A DNA stretch of 64,000 bases from Oscillospiraceae bacterium. Lineage in GTDB: Bacteria; Bacillota; Clostridia; Oscillospirales; Oscillospiraceae. Shown here piece after piece: positions 14,047 to 24,336 of the stretch; the first letter of the stretch is position 1, and every line of letters starts with the position of its first letter. The stretch covers positions 19,476 to 83,475 of the forward strand of contig SVLJ01000011.1 in the NCBI GenBank assembly GCA_015067995.1. The letters run 5' to 3'. Below the pieces are notes generated by a model. The model had not been told where the DNA came from, did no database searches, and saw nothing but the letters and a program-made list of their open reading frames with translations. A program made the position numbers and the translations under genes.

Positions 14047-16428
14047 TCATTTCAGAGTCACCACAGTGACGCCGTTCTCGCCCTCGCCGTAAACGCCGAG
14101 GCGGAAGGACTTCACCGACCGGTGTTTCTTCAGGAGCTGATGGACGGTGTTCCGCAGAACACCGGTTCCCTTTCCGTGGATGATGGTCACAGTATCCAGT
14201 CGGCCCATGACGGCGCTGGAGAGGAAGGTCTCCACTACGCTCTCCGCCTCGATGCTCTCCATGCCGCGGATATCCAGCTCCCGGGGCGTAGCCGCCCGGA
14301 GGGTGATCCCGCCGGACCGGGAAGCGGCTTTGGGCATCGGCTTCTTCACCGGCTCCTCGATGAGCCGCACTTCGGCAGCCTTAACGGTCATCTTCATGAT
14401 ACCGGCCTTCAGCAGCAGCGTGCCGTCCTTGTTGACGGAAATGACCTCCGCATTCTGCCGCACGCCGGGAATCTCCACCAGATCCCCGGCCACGATGGGA
14501 CGGCTGGGTGCCGGGATGGGTTCCTGAGAACCGTCCTGCCGATTCAGGGCATCCTCCGCCTCGTTGAGCTTGCGGCGCAGCTCTGCCCGCGCCTCGTTTG
14601 TGTTTTCCATCCGCTGTGCCTTAGCCTGCTGCTTGCGCATCTCCGTCAGCTCGGCAAAGACCTCGTCCGCCGTCTGCCGTGCCTCTCTGAGGATTCGCTT
14701 GGCTTCTGCCTCGCCCCGGCTGCGGGCCTTTTCCTTGGCCCGTTCCATCTGCTCCCGGAATTCCCGGGCCTTTCGGGCGTCCTCTTCCCTGCGGACTGCC
14801 AGACGATCCAGCTCCAGTTGCCGCTTCTCCAGTGCCTGTCGTTTGGCCTCCAGGCCGGTGAGCACATCCTCAAACCGCAGGCTGTCGCCGCTCATCTGCC
14901 GCTTTGCGTCCTCAATGACGTCATCCGCCAGTCCCAGCCGCTTGGAGATGGCAAAGGCGTTGGACTTGCCGGGAATGCCGATCAGGAGCCGGTAGGTAGG
15001 CCGCAGCGTCTCCACGTCAAACTCGCAGGAGGCATTTTCCACGCCGGGAGTGGTCATGGCAAAGGTTTTCAGCTCCGCATAGTGGGTGGTGGCCGCCACC
15101 TTGGCTCCAGCCTGCCGCACCCGTTCGATGATGGCGATGGCCAGCGCTGCCCCCTCCACGGGATCGGTTCCGGCTCCCAGCTCGTCGAACAGCACCAGAC
15201 TGTGCTGATCTGCCGCATCCAGAATCCCCACAATGTTCTTCATGTGTGCAGAAAAGGTGGACAAATTCTGCTCGATGCTCTGCTCGTCGCCCACATCTGC
15301 CAGCACCTCCCGGAATACGGACACGGCGCTGCGGTCTCCCGCCGGAATCTGCAGACCGCACTGGGCCATCAGGCACAGAAGTCCCAGCGTCTTGAGACTT
15401 ACGGTTTTGCCGCCGGTATTGGGGCCGGTGATCACCAGCGTGTCGAAGGTTTCCCCCAGCGTCATATCGATGGGCACCGCCTTGGCCTGATCCAGCAGCG
15501 GATGACGTGCCTTCCGCAGGGAAACGGAACCGTTGCGCCGGATCTCCGGCCGCACGCCGTTCAGCTTATAAGAGAGCTGACCCCGGGCAAAGATCACATC
15601 CAGGTGCACCAGTACATCGTGATCCCACTGAATGTCCTCCCGGTGGTCGGCAGCATTGGCGGAAAGCTCCGCCAGAATGCGTTCAATTTCCTTCTTCTCC
15701 CGGGCCTCCAGTTCGATCAGCTCATTGTTGGCCTGTACCACACCCATAGGTTCGATGAACAGCGTAGCGCCGGAGGAGGAAACGTCATGCACCAGACCGG
15801 GCATATCGCCCTTGTGCTCCGCCTTTACCGGCACCACGAAACGGCCGTCCCGCTGGGTGATGATGGTCTCCTGCAGAATTTTGGCATAGGTGGGTGAAGA
15901 GATGATTTTCTGGAGGATCTGGCGGCTCTTGGCCTGTGCCGCACGCATATGCCGGCGGATATCCGCCAGCTCGGGGCTGGCGTTGTCGGATATGGTATCC
16001 TCGTCCAGAATGGCGTTTTTGATCTTGTCCTCCAGAAAGCGATTGCCGTGTATGGAGTGGAACAGATGATCAATGGGTGTAACGCCCAGAGCATCGGTAT
16101 CCCGGTACTCCCTGGCACGGCGGGCACAGGTCAGCAGTCCCGCGATGGTCAGCAGCTCCCGGGTGTTGAGGCTACCGCCCCGATCCGCGCGATCCAGCGC
16201 CTCGATGACGGGACGGACGCCGGAGAAGGACGGTGCGCCCCGCAGTCCGATCATATTCCGGGCAGCCTCGGTCTGATCCTGCAGCCGCAGGACCTCCTCC
16301 GCCTCGTCCTCCGGACGCACAACGGCACATTTGGCCTTTGCCTCGGGACTGACGGCCTGCTCGGCCAGCATCTGCAGCACCCTGGGCAGTTCCAGTGTCC
16401 GCATGGATTTTTCAAACAATTCGCTCAT
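14047..16428 (-). CDS. mutS2: Endonuclease MutS2
   Basis: A 793-residue protein. It lacks the mismatch-recognition domain of MutS but has the lever and core region, the ATPase with Walker A GPNTGGKT (about 333-340) and LFDELGAGTDPVEGAALA. A long charged coiled coil spans about 510-620. The C-terminal Smr nuclease domain begins at LDIRGM and carries HGKGTG. MutS2 suppresses homologous recombination and in Bacillus rescues collided ribosomes. The start follows AGGAGAAGCAC. It is the last gene of a long minus-strand series behind recO, with 26 bases between them. Confidence 0.95.
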   Translation of the reverse strand: MSELFEKSMRTLELPRVLQMLAEQAVSPEAKAKCAVVRPEDEAEEVLRLQDQTEAARNMIGLRGAPSFSGVRPVIEALDRADRGGSLNTRELLTIAGLLTCARRAREYRDTDALGVTPIDHLFHSIHGNRFLEDKIKNAILDEDTISDNASPELADIRRHMRAAQAKSRQILQKIISSPTYAKILQETIITQRDGRFVVPVKAEHKGDMPGLVHDVSSSGATLFIEPMGVVQANNELIELEAREKKEIERILAELSANAADHREDIQWDHDVLVHLDVIFARGQLSYKLNGVRPEIRRNGSVSLRKARHPLLDQAKAVPIDMTLGETFDTLVITGPNTGGKTVSLKTLGLLCLMAQCGLQIPAGDRSAVSVFREVLADVGDEQSIEQNLSTFSAHMKNIVGILDAADQHSLVLFDELGAGTDPVEGAALAIAIIERVRQAGAKVAATTHYAELKTFAMTTPGVENASCEFDVETLRPTYRLLIGIPGKSNAFAISKRLGLADDVIEDAKRQMSGDSLRFEDVLTGLEAKRQALEKRQLELDRLAVRREEDARKAREFREQMERAKEKARSRGEAEAKRILREARQTADEVFAELTEMRKQQAKAQRMENTNEARAELRRKLNEAEDALNRQDGSQEPIPAPSRPIVAGDLVEIPGVRQNAEVISVNKDGTLLLKAGIMKMTVKAAEVRLIEEPVKKPMPKAASRSGGITLRAATPRELDIRGMESIEAESVVETFLSSAVMGRLDTVTIIHGKGTGVLRNTVHQLLKKHRSVKSFRLGVYGEGENGVTVVTLK

Positions 16429-16454
16429 GTGCTTCTCCTGTCATATGTATGACA

Positions 16455-17210
16455 CTATACTTGCAGACTTTTATAGAATTCCAGCGTCCGGAAGCGGCCT
16501 TCCAGCTGGGCGGCGGCGAAGCCCTCTGCCGCGGCAGACAGCCGCTTCAGGGCAGTCCCCTCCAGCGTGAAGGAGTACAGCCGTTTGGGATCGCCGTAGA
16601 GAATGTGCCGCAGAGCCGCCAGCGACGCAGGACACAGGGGCAGCGAATGACCGCTCTCCCCCACGCCGCAATCCCGGCAGCGTACCACGCCCTGTACCAC
16701 ATCCAGAAGAGGCTGCTCCGGGTCTGCACAGCCGCAGAAAGCGCAGCTGTCTGCCAGCGGCTCATACCCCGCCAGACAGAGAATGCGGAACTCAAAGGCC
16801 GCCTTGGCCAGCGTCTCCGGTTTTTTCAGCTTATCCAGCACATACAGGCCGTTGAGCAGATGACTCACCAGCTCCGGCAGAGCTTCCCCTGCCGCAGCCA
16901 CCGTCTCCGTCAGCTCCGCAAAGTAAAAACCCAGCGACAGACGGGAAAGATCGCTCTGCAATCCGCTGAATTGCTCTATGGAGGACGCCTCATTGGCGTA
17001 ATACCAATCGCCCTTCTGATACAGCGTCCATTCCGAATAGGCCAGCGGCTGCGCCGAGGCCGCATACTTGCAGCTGCGACGCCGGACACCCCGGGCAATG
17101 ACGGGGATCTTTCCCCTGTCGGCAGTCAGAAGGGTGAGGATCTTGTCCGCCTCCTTGGTTTCTGTCTGCCGCAGTACAACACCGCGGGTCACCATATACG
17201 GTGCAGCCAC
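16455..17210 (-). CDS. recO: DNA repair protein RecO
   Basis: RecO loads RecA on SSB-coated single strands in the RecFOR pathway. The N-terminal OB fold starts at YMVTRGVVLRQTETKEADKI, then LTADRGKIPVIARGVRR. The helical part follows, with a zinc site C-x2-C (CAFC) and C-x2-C (CRDC). I place the start at a GTG (251 residues) ten bases after AGGAG; the ATG five codons later is the other option. The frame stays open 45 codons further upstream, but those codons do not look like RecO. Confidence 0.88.
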   Translation of the reverse strand: MAAPYMVTRGVVLRQTETKEADKILTLLTADRGKIPVIARGVRRRSCKYAASAQPLAYSEWTLYQKGDWYYANEASSIEQFSGLQSDLSRLSLGFYFAELTETVAAAGEALPELVSHLLNGLYVLDKLKKPETLAKAAFEFRILCLAGYEPLADSCAFCGCADPEQPLLDVVQGVVRCRDCGVGESGHSLPLCPASLAALRHILYGDPKRLYSFTLEGTALKRLSAAAEGFAAAQLEGRFRTLEFYKSLQV

Positions 17211-17412
17211 GAGCCTCACCTCTCCTTCGTCTTTCAATCCGTTTTGATTTCTCCCTCTGATAAGGAGCGATACATCAGGTAGTGCGCCGGAACGCCGGTG
17301 GCGCAAAAAAGCTTCCATGCCGATTCGGCAGTCACTGGTCATCACCTCATGGTATAGGATGACATCAGGCTGTCGAAAAATGTGTGGAAATGATTAGAAT
17401 GTACGGAATCCA

Positions 17413-18786
17413 TTACCGTTTCGGAAGGGGCGGCATCAGATCTGCCGGGATGGGACTGACGTATTCCCCACCGGTCTGTGCGAAGTGCTCTTCTTTTGCC
17501 TGTTTCAGCCGTTCCGGTTCTTCCATCAGGCGGATGATGCTGCCTGCCACCGCCTTGCCTGCATACAGCATGGAGGCGTGGGCATAATGGGACTTCCCCT
17601 GTGCCACAGCCTGCCAGCTGTGACCGGGCGTACCGATGCACCAGTTACCGATATGCATCTGCACGGTGGGGCACTGCCAGCTGACGTCGCTGGTATCTGT
17701 AGAGCCGCCGTGCGCCTTGGGCGGTGCAGGCGGCAGCACACGATCCGCGTAAACCGGAGCGGCCTGCTCCTCCGGACTCAGGGACATGGTGGCCTGCAGT
17801 GCGCGGCCATAAGACAGATCCTTCTCAGTGGGAACCGGCAGCGGGATCTCCTGCATGATTTCATACGCTGTCTGCTGCAGCGTGGGAATGGTGATGAGGT
17901 TGGAGCAGGATGCCTGCACAGTGATCTTCACCGTGGTATCCGTCATCATAGCCGCGCCCTGTGCCACACGATCCACACGCTCTTTCAGCTCCCGCACCTC
18001 TTTGGGATTGTTGGCGCGGATCATATACAGCACCTCGGCGTGAGCCTGCACCACGTTTGGTGCCGTTCCGCCGGAGTCCGTAATGGCGTAATGGATGCGG
18101 CTGGTGGTCTCCATGTGCTCCCGGAGATAGTTGCAGCCCACGTTCATCAGCTCCACCGCGTCCAGTGCACTGCGCCCCTTGTGGGGACTGCCGCCGGCGT
18201 GGGCGGCAACGCCGGTGAAGGCGTAGGAGACCTTTGTGTTGGCCAGTGCAGGGCGGGTGCGCACCATGTACATCTTTTCCGGATGCCAGCTGACCACCGC
18301 GTCAATGCCGTCAAACACGCCCTCGCGCACCATGAACACTTTGCCGCTGCCGCCCTCTTCTGCGGGACAGCCAAAGAGCGTAACGCTGCCCTTTCCGGTG
18401 GTTTCAATATAGGCTTTCACTGCCAGTGCCGCCGCAAAGGAACCACCGGCAAACAGGTTGTGTCCGCAGCCGTGTCCCACATCCGGGCCGGCGATCCGCA
18501 AAGGCTCGGCAGTGTCTGCCGCCTGATTCAGGCCCGACAGGGCGTCATACTCTGCCAGAATACCCATGGCAGGCTTACCGCTTCCATAGGTGGCCTTGAA
18601 CGCCGTGGGCAGCTTGCCGACGCCGCGCTCCACGGCGAATCCCTCTTTTTCCAGCGCACCGGCCAGAATTTCCATGGATTGATACTCCCGGAACGGCAGT
18701 TCCGCATGATCCCAGATGCCGTCCGAAACACCAAAGATGGTCTCCGCTTTCTGCTCGATCACATTGAGATACGGTTCATACACCAT
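17413..18786 (-). CDS. M20 family amidohydrolase, AbgB-like
   Basis: A 457-residue cytoplasmic metallopeptidase starting after GAGGAGG. It resembles subunit B of p-aminobenzoyl-glutamate hydrolase. The metal ligands are in DVGHGCGHN (about 102-110), PAEEGGSGK and SWHPEKM; a dimerisation domain with TGVAAHAGGSPHKGRSALDA follows; the last ligand is near IGTPGHSWQ. AbgB acts with AbgA, which is absent here, so it probably works as a stand-alone amidase for N-acyl amino acids or folate catabolites. The recO gene starts 200 bases further on. Confidence 0.85.
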   Translation of the reverse strand: MVYEPYLNVIEQKAETIFGVSDGIWDHAELPFREYQSMEILAGALEKEGFAVERGVGKLPTAFKATYGSGKPAMGILAEYDALSGLNQAADTAEPLRIAGPDVGHGCGHNLFAGGSFAAALAVKAYIETTGKGSVTLFGCPAEEGGSGKVFMVREGVFDGIDAVVSWHPEKMYMVRTRPALANTKVSYAFTGVAAHAGGSPHKGRSALDAVELMNVGCNYLREHMETTSRIHYAITDSGGTAPNVVQAHAEVLYMIRANNPKEVRELKERVDRVAQGAAMMTDTTVKITVQASCSNLITIPTLQQTAYEIMQEIPLPVPTEKDLSYGRALQATMSLSPEEQAAPVYADRVLPPAPPKAHGGSTDTSDVSWQCPTVQMHIGNWCIGTPGHSWQAVAQGKSHYAHASMLYAGKAVAGSIIRLMEEPERLKQAKEEHFAQTGGEYVSPIPADLMPPLPKR

Positions 18787-18810
18787 GTTACAAGCCTCCT
18801 CAGGAACAGA

Positions 18811-19713
18811 TCACTGTCTGTCGTCGTAGCCGAAGGAACGGACATAGTTGGCGTTTTCCCGCCAGTTCTCCTTCACCTTCACCCAGGTTTCCAGGAACAC
18901 CTTGGTGCCCATGAACTTCTCCATATCGTGGCGGGCCATGGTGCTGATCTTTTTCAGCATAGCGCCCTGCTTGCCGATGATGATACCCTTGTGGCTGGCC
19001 TTCTCGCAGTAGATGGTGGCTTCCACATCCACCACGCCGGAATCCCGCTCGGAGAACTTGGTGAGCTCCACAGCGGTGCCGTGGGGAATTTCCTTGTCCA
19101 GACACAGCAGCAGCTTTTCCCGGAGGATCTCACCCATCACCTGCCGCTCAGGCTGGTCGGAGGTCTCGCCGTCAGGGAACAGCTGGGGGCCTTCCTGTGC
19201 ATACTTACCCAGCTCCCGCATCAGCTCCTCCAGGCCGTCGTTCTTATGGGCAGAGATAGGGATGATGGCGTCAAAGCCGTCCCACTCCTCGCTGTAAGCG
19301 GCGATGACGGGCAGCAGCTCGTCGGGCTTCACAGTGTCGATCTTGTTGATGCACAGAATGCAGGGGATTTTCTCTTCCCGGATCCGCTGGATCAGCGCCT
19401 TCTCCGGGCCGCCCACATGGGGAATGGGCTCCACCAGCAGCAGCGCACAGTCCACATCGCTGAGAGATGCGGTGATGATCTTCACCATATAATCACCCAG
19501 TGCGGACTTGGGCTTGTGGAGGCCGGGGGTGTCCATCAGGACAAACTGGGTATCGTCACGGTTGACGATGCCGCAGATACGGTTGCGGGTGGTCTGTGCC
19601 TTGTTGGAGACGATGGCTACCTTCTCACCCACCAGAGCATTGGTAAGGCTGGATTTTCCCACGTTGGGACGGCCACAGACGGTGACCATGGCGGTTTTGG
19701 TGATGTTAGACAT
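18811..19713 (-). CDS. era: GTPase Era
   Basis: A 300-residue GTPase for 30S ribosome maturation. G1 is GRPNVGKSS (14-22), G3 is MDTPGLH, and G4 is NKID near 121. A C-terminal KH domain with GIIIGKQGAMLKKI binds the 3' end of 16S rRNA. In many Firmicutes era stands directly before recO; here an M20 peptidase gene separates them. A run of 62 bases links it to uvrA upstream. Confidence 0.96.
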   Translation of the reverse strand: MSNITKTAMVTVCGRPNVGKSSLTNALVGEKVAIVSNKAQTTRNRICGIVNRDDTQFVLMDTPGLHKPKSALGDYMVKIITASLSDVDCALLLVEPIPHVGGPEKALIQRIREEKIPCILCINKIDTVKPDELLPVIAAYSEEWDGFDAIIPISAHKNDGLEELMRELGKYAQEGPQLFPDGETSDQPERQVMGEILREKLLLCLDKEIPHGTAVELTKFSERDSGVVDVEATIYCEKASHKGIIIGKQGAMLKKISTMARHDMEKFMGTKVFLETWVKVKENWRENANYVRSFGYDDRQ

Positions 19714-19775
19714 AGGTGATCCTCAACTTTCTATCCTTTGAGCGTTGTATTGATGACGCCGCACCTGCGGCGGAT

Positions 19776-22607
19776 TTACGGGTTTTCCAGTACTCTTTTC
19801 AGATACTGGCCGGTGTAGCTTGACCCACAGGCGGCCACTTCCTCCGGCGTGCCTGTGCAGACGATGGTGCCGCCCTTGTCGCCTCCCTCGGGGCCGAGGT
19901 CGATGATGTGATCGGCACATTTGATGACATCCAGATTGTGCTCGATGACCACCACGGTGTTGCCGCCGTCCACCAGACGCTGCAGCACCTCCAGCAGTCG
20001 CCGCACATCGTCGGCGTGGAGACCGGTGGTAGGCTCGTCCAGAATATAGATGGTACGCCCGGTGGCGATTTTACTGAGCTCCGTGGCCAGCTTCACACGC
20101 TGAGCCTCTCCGCCGGACAGCTCTGTGGAGGACTGCCCCAGCTTCACATAGCCGAGGCCCACATCACAGAGGGTACGAATTTTATTGGCAATTTTGGGCA
20201 GCGGCGCAAAGAACTCCGCCGCCTCATCGGCAGTCATTTCCAGAACCTGCGCGATGTTTTTACCCTTGTAGCGCACCTCCAGCGTCTCCCGGTTGTACCG
20301 CTGACCGTGACACACCTCGCAGGGTACGAAGATATCCGGCAGGAAGTGCATTTCGATTTTCAGCAGGCCATCACCGGAGCAGGCCTCGCAGCGTCCTCCG
20401 CGGACGTTGAAGCTAAACCGTCCGGGGCCGTAGCCGCGGCTCTTTGCCTCCTGTGTGGCAGCAAACAGGTCGCGGATATCGTTGAACACGCCGGTATAGG
20501 TGGCGGGATTGGAGCGGGGCGTTCTGCCGATGGGACTCTGGTCAATGTTCACCACCTTGTCCAGCTCCCGGACGCCGTCGATGCGGGTGCATTTGCCGTG
20601 ACGGGTCTTCATGCGGTTGAGGTCCGCGCCCAGCTTCTTGAACAGGATCTCGTTTACCAGCGAAGACTTGCCGCTGCCGGACACGCCGGTAACGGCGGTA
20701 AAGGTTCCCAGCGGGATCTCCACATCCACGTTTTTCAGGTTGTTCTCCCGGGCACCCACCACGGTCAGGTACTTCCCGTTTCCGGTACGGCGCTGCGCCG
20801 GAATGCTGATTTTCTTCGTTCCGGACAGATACTGACCCGTCAGGGAATCGGGATTGGCCATAACCTCCTCCGGCGTACCTGCCGCCACCACCTCGCCGCC
20901 GTGGATACCGGCGCCGGGTCCGATGTCGATGAGATAGTCCGCCGCCCGCATGGTGTCCTCGTCATGCTCCACCACCAGCAGAGTATTGCCCAGATCCCGG
21001 AGATTCCGCAGCGTCTCCAGCAGCTTGTCATTGTCACGCTGATGGAGACCGATGGACGGCTCATCCAGAATATACAGCACACCCATAAGGCTGGAACCGA
21101 TCTGGGTGGCCAGCCGGATGCGCTGACTCTCACCGCCGGAGAGGGTTGCCGCGCTGCGGCTGAGGGTCAAATAGCCCAGTCCCACCGACTGCAGGAAGCC
21201 CAGCCGTGCCCGAATTTCCTTGAGGATGCGGTCTGCAATGCGCATCTGCTGCTCCGTCAGCTGCAGTCCCTCCACGAAGGCCAGGCCGTCATCCACCGGC
21301 AGCTCCGTAAAGGTGTGGATATCCCGCTGCCCCACCGTCACCGCCAGAGATTCCTTCCGCAGCCGCCGTCCGCCGCAGTCCGGGCAGGGACAATCGCTCA
21401 TGACCTCCGTCAGTTCCTTTTTCACACCGTCGCTCTGGGTTTCCAGATAGCGGCGCTCCAGATTGTTGCACACGCCCTCAAAGGCCTGATACAGCGTTCC
21501 CTTTCCTCGGGGCTGATCGTAATGCAGCTCCAGCTTCTCGCCCTTGGTACCGTACAGCACGATATCCTTTGCCGCCTCGCTGAGGGTCTCCCACGGCTCC
21601 GTCAGGGAGAAGTGATATTTTTTGGACAGGGCGTCAAAATACATCCGGGAAATACCGTCGCCCCGGACATTGGCCCAGCCGGAGGCCTGCAGGCACCCAT
21701 CCAGAATGGACAAGCTCTTGTCCGGGATCACCAGCTCAGGATCCACCTTCTGCTGGAAGCCAAGACCCGTACAAGTGGGACACGCACCGAAGGGATTGTT
21801 AAAGGAGAACATCCGGGGAGTCAGCTCCTCAATGGAGATGCCGCAGTCCTCGCAGGCGTAATTCTGGGAAAAGGAAATGTCCTGCTCCTCCCGCAGGAGG
21901 TTGATGACCACAATGCCGCCGGCCAGAGCAGAGGCCGTCTCCACAGAGTCCGTCAGCCGCTGACGGATATCCTGCCGGATGATGAGCCGGTCCACGATGA
22001 TCTCAATGTTGTGCTTTTTGTTCTTTTCCAGCTGGATGGTCTCATCCAGCTCGTAGAGATTCCCGTCCACCCGGACACGGACATAGCCGGAACGGCGGGC
22101 GTCCTCGAAGATCTTGGCGTGCTCGCCCTTCTTTCCCCGAATCACCGGCGCCATTACCTGAATGCGGGTGCCCTCCGGCAGCGCCAGCACCTGATCGATG
22201 ATCTGATCGATGGTCTGCTGGTGGATCTCCTTGCCGCACTTGGGACAGTGAGGCGTGCCTACTCTGGCCCACAGCAGGCGCAGATAGTCATAGATCTCCG
22301 TCACCGTGCCCACAGTGGAGCGGGGGTTCTTGCTGGTGGTCTTCTGGTCTATGGAGATGGCAGGCGAAAGTCCGTCAATGTAATCTACGTCCGGCTTTTC
22401 CATCTGTCCCAGGAACATCCGGGCGTAGGAGCTGAGGCTCTCCACATACCGCCGCTGTCCCTCGGCATAGATGGTATCGAAGGCCAGCGAGGACTTGCCG
22501 CTGCCGGAAATACCCGTCAGCACCACCAGCTTGTCCCGGGGGATCTCCACGTCTATATTTTTCAGATTGTTGGTGCGGGCGCCCCGCACGATGATTTTAT
22601 CCTGCAT
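19776..22607 (-). CDS. uvrA: Excinuclease ABC subunit A
   Basis: A 943-residue nucleotide-excision-repair damage sensor with two ABC ATPase modules. Walker A1 is [12 protein letters not shown] (33-44) and Walker A2 is GVSGSGKSS (about 640). Zinc fingers lie at CPKCG and around CEAC/CEVC. Signatures are [12 protein letters not shown] and [12 protein letters not shown], with [12 protein letters not shown] and [12 protein letters not shown]. The start follows AAGGAGAATCCC. It is close to the M28 peptidase gene (11 bases). UvrB is encoded 4 kb upstream in the same direction, but not adjacent. Confidence 0.97.
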   Translation of the reverse strand: MQDKIIVRGARTNNLKNIDVEIPRDKLVVLTGISGSGKSSLAFDTIYAEGQRRYVESLSSYARMFLGQMEKPDVDYIDGLSPAISIDQKTTSKNPRSTVGTVTEIYDYLRLLWARVGTPHCPKCGKEIHQQTIDQIIDQVLALPEGTRIQVMAPVIRGKKGEHAKIFEDARRSGYVRVRVDGNLYELDETIQLEKNKKHNIEIIVDRLIIRQDIRQRLTDSVETASALAGGIVVINLLREEQDISFSQNYACEDCGISIEELTPRMFSFNNPFGACPTCTGLGFQQKVDPELVIPDKSLSILDGCLQASGWANVRGDGISRMYFDALSKKYHFSLTEPWETLSEAAKDIVLYGTKGEKLELHYDQPRGKGTLYQAFEGVCNNLERRYLETQSDGVKKELTEVMSDCPCPDCGGRRLRKESLAVTVGQRDIHTFTELPVDDGLAFVEGLQLTEQQMRIADRILKEIRARLGFLQSVGLGYLTLSRSAATLSGGESQRIRLATQIGSSLMGVLYILDEPSIGLHQRDNDKLLETLRNLRDLGNTLLVVEHDEDTMRAADYLIDIGPGAGIHGGEVVAAGTPEEVMANPDSLTGQYLSGTKKISIPAQRRTGNGKYLTVVGARENNLKNVDVEIPLGTFTAVTGVSGSGKSSLVNEILFKKLGADLNRMKTRHGKCTRIDGVRELDKVVNIDQSPIGRTPRSNPATYTGVFNDIRDLFAATQEAKSRGYGPGRFSFNVRGGRCEACSGDGLLKIEMHFLPDIFVPCEVCHGQRYNRETLEVRYKGKNIAQVLEMTADEAAEFFAPLPKIANKIRTLCDVGLGYVKLGQSSTELSGGEAQRVKLATELSKIATGRTIYILDEPTTGLHADDVRRLLEVLQRLVDGGNTVVVIEHNLDVIKCADHIIDLGPEGGDKGGTIVCTGTPEEVAACGSSYTGQYLKRVLENP

Positions 22608-22618
22608 GGGATTCTCCT

Positions 22619-23548
22619 TTATCGCGTCACCAGACGCACAATACCGTCCCGGAGGATGCGGATGTTCTCGCCATCCAGCACAGTGTCCTTTCCGGTGTGG
22701 ATCTTATCCATATAGTAACCAAAAACGCGGTTTTTCTTCAATGCGCATACGCCTGCACCCAGACGGAAGTGCCGCTGATCAGAGGGATAGAATCCAAACC
22801 CCCGCACCACCTCCACGGTCTTTTCGCCGTCACCGGCAAAGGCAGCCTTCAGCCGCTGCAACGCCGCCGCGTCCTTTTTCAAACCCGGGGCCGGGAAAAA
22901 CTGCAGGGAATTGCCGTCACCCACACAGTTGAAATTCAAAAGCAGCGTCCCGTTCTTTGCTTTCCGATGCGTCTTGGCAAAGGCGGCAGAGCCGAACAAT
23001 CCCTTTTCCTCATTGTCGAAGAAGACGAAGCATACCTTCTCGCTCAGCTCCTCCGGCATAGACAGCGCCGTCTCCACCAGTGTGACGACGCCGCTGGTGT
23101 TGTCGTTGGCGGTACGTCTGTTGGCCGGGCCGAACATCAGCCACCACAGGCAAAAGAACACGGCCGCCTCCATGGCCAGCACTGCCACCATGGGCGGTGG
23201 ATCGAAAGCAAAAATCACCGCCACCTCCACCGCCGCAGCGAAGGCGAAAATCGCTCCCACCAATGCCAGCTGATAGAGGAGATACCACGCCATATTCCGG
23301 GGCGTGATGAAGTTGGGCACCGGCATCACGGCGCAGGTGTCGTAATGGGCGGTGCAGATAACCTCTGCCGTCTCCGGATCGCCCACCACAAGGTTGCAGC
23401 CGGGAATCAGACCACTATGAGGTTCTTCTTTGGGCACATACCCCGCCTTCCGCAGTTCACCGCTGAGCCAGCCGCGAAACTCTGCCTTCTGGTTCTTACT
23501 TTTTCTGATCTGGAAGGACTCCAGAATTTTTCTCGATGCTTCTGTCAT
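22619..23548 (-). CDS. Membrane-anchored M28 family peptidase
   Basis: A 309-residue protein. The start [12 protein letters not shown] is chosen because codons before it run into the remnant region. It has an M28 zinc aminopeptidase core: [10 protein letters not shown] (first metal His-x-Asp), [12 protein letters not shown] (bridging Asp), [12 protein letters not shown] (catalytic and metal Glu) and a late [11 protein letters not shown] (His). Two hydrophobic helices are inserted between the first two motifs, about residues 75-135, so the enzyme sits in the membrane. Which side carries the active site is not clear. Substrate unknown. Confidence 0.78.
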   Translation of the reverse strand: MTEASRKILESFQIRKSKNQKAEFRGWLSGELRKAGYVPKEEPHSGLIPGCNLVVGDPETAEVICTAHYDTCAVMPVPNFITPRNMAWYLLYQLALVGAIFAFAAAVEVAVIFAFDPPPMVAVLAMEAAVFFCLWWLMFGPANRRTANDNTSGVVTLVETALSMPEELSEKVCFVFFDNEEKGLFGSAAFAKTHRKAKNGTLLLNFNCVGDGNSLQFFPAPGLKKDAAALQRLKAAFAGDGEKTVEVVRGFGFYPSDQRHFRLGAGVCALKKNRVFGYYMDKIHTGKDTVLDGENIRILRDGIVRLVTR

Positions 23549-23582
23549 GGCATTTCTCTCTTTCTGCCCAGACGCGGTTTCT

Positions 23583-23671
23583 TTATCGGCGTTCCTCCGA
23601 CCTACCCACCAGATAATCCAGGCTGACGTCAAACAAATCTGCCAGCTTGATAAGGGTCAGCGCCGGGATGA
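23583..23671 (-). pseudogene. C-terminal remnant of an XRE-family HTH regulator
   Basis: The minus-strand residues PALTLIKLADLFDVSLDY followed by LVGRSEERR and a stop are the exact kind of end seen in short Cro/CI-type repressors. The helix-turn-helix proper that should precede them is missing: the preceding codons show no similarity, and on the other strand another family begins. This is a truncated gene. Confidence 0.6.
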
Positions 23672-23831
23672 CGCCCTGCGCTCCCTGAAAGAAGCCGTTC
23701 CGGAGCTGCGCCACCAGCTTTGGGAGCTGACCGACGCCGAGGATATCCTCGCCTGCAGCCGGGCTGTTCATGCCTTTCGGCTGGGTCTGGGACTGGAGCT
23801 TGCCATCGCCCGGGAAACAAAAGATATGTAG
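23672..23831 (+). pseudogene. C-terminal remnant of a small alpha-helical protein (DUF6809-like)
   Basis: The plus strand reads LKEAVPELRHQLWELTDAED, then AFRLGLGLELAI, and a stop at 23829-23831. A helical segment ending in FRLGxxL is typical of small phage- and plasmid-associated Firmicute proteins (DUF6809-like). No start or N-terminal part is visible, because the antisense XRE remnant adjoins it. The family call is tentative. Confidence 0.4.
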
Positions 23832-23837
23832 CCGCGC

Positions 23838-24332
23838 TTACCCCACGGTAATGTCCGCGGCTGTGCCGTCCACCAGCTCCATCAGAGCCTGCGGATTCAG
23901 CTCCACCTGCGCGCCGATCTTTCCGGCGGACACCATGATGGTGTCGATGATCTCCACCGTTTCATGGAACACTGTGGGATACTGCTTCTTCATCCCCACC
24001 GGAGAGCAGCCGCCCCGGATATAGCCGGTAAGGGCGTTGATCTCCTTCACCGCCACCATTTCGATGGACTTTTCCCCCACCGCCTTGGCCGCCTTTTTCA
24101 GGTCGAGACTGTCCGCCACGGGAATGACAAACACATAGATGCCCCTGGATGCGCCGCGAGCCACCAGCGTCTTGAACACCTGCTCCGGATCTTGTCCCAG
24201 CATCTGCGCCACGGTGACGCCGTCCACCGCCACGCCCTCCTCATGGGCGTATGTGTGGGCCGTGTAGGGGATGTTCCTCTGCTCCAGCGTCCGCATCACA
24301 TTGGTCTTTTCGTCTTTTGTATTCTTCGCCAT
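23838..24332 (-). CDS. ybaK: Cys-tRNA(Pro) deacylase YbaK/EbsC
   Basis: A 164-residue protein of the YbaK/ProX editing family. It hydrolyses Cys-tRNA(Pro) made in error by prolyl-tRNA synthetase. Visible conserved parts are NVMRTLEQRNIPYTAHTY, VFKTLVARG, with the catalytic Lys in this helix, VFVIPVADSLDLKKAAKA, and GYIRGGCSPVGMKKQYPT, the GxxxPxG substrate loop. It has standard length. The gene is four bases behind the EamA transporter gene. Confidence 0.93.
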   Translation of the reverse strand: MAKNTKDEKTNVMRTLEQRNIPYTAHTYAHEEGVAVDGVTVAQMLGQDPEQVFKTLVARGASRGIYVFVIPVADSLDLKKAAKAVGEKSIEMVAVKEINALTGYIRGGCSPVGMKKQYPTVFHETVEIIDTIMVSAGKIGAQVELNPQALMELVDGTAADITVG

Positions 24333-24336
24333 ACGC

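Noticed and set aside
17211..17345. N-terminal extension of RecO
   Set aside because: The frame is open, but the residues do not resemble RecO, and a ribosome binding site supports the later start.
19908..22715. Very long open frame antisense to uvrA (and similar ones antisense to mfd, gpmI, the CNNM genes, opp genes and the nagB-like genes)
   Set aside because: High GC at codon position three of the true genes keeps the opposite frame open. These frames lack recognisable domains, start sites and plausible composition (rich in His, Gln and Arg).
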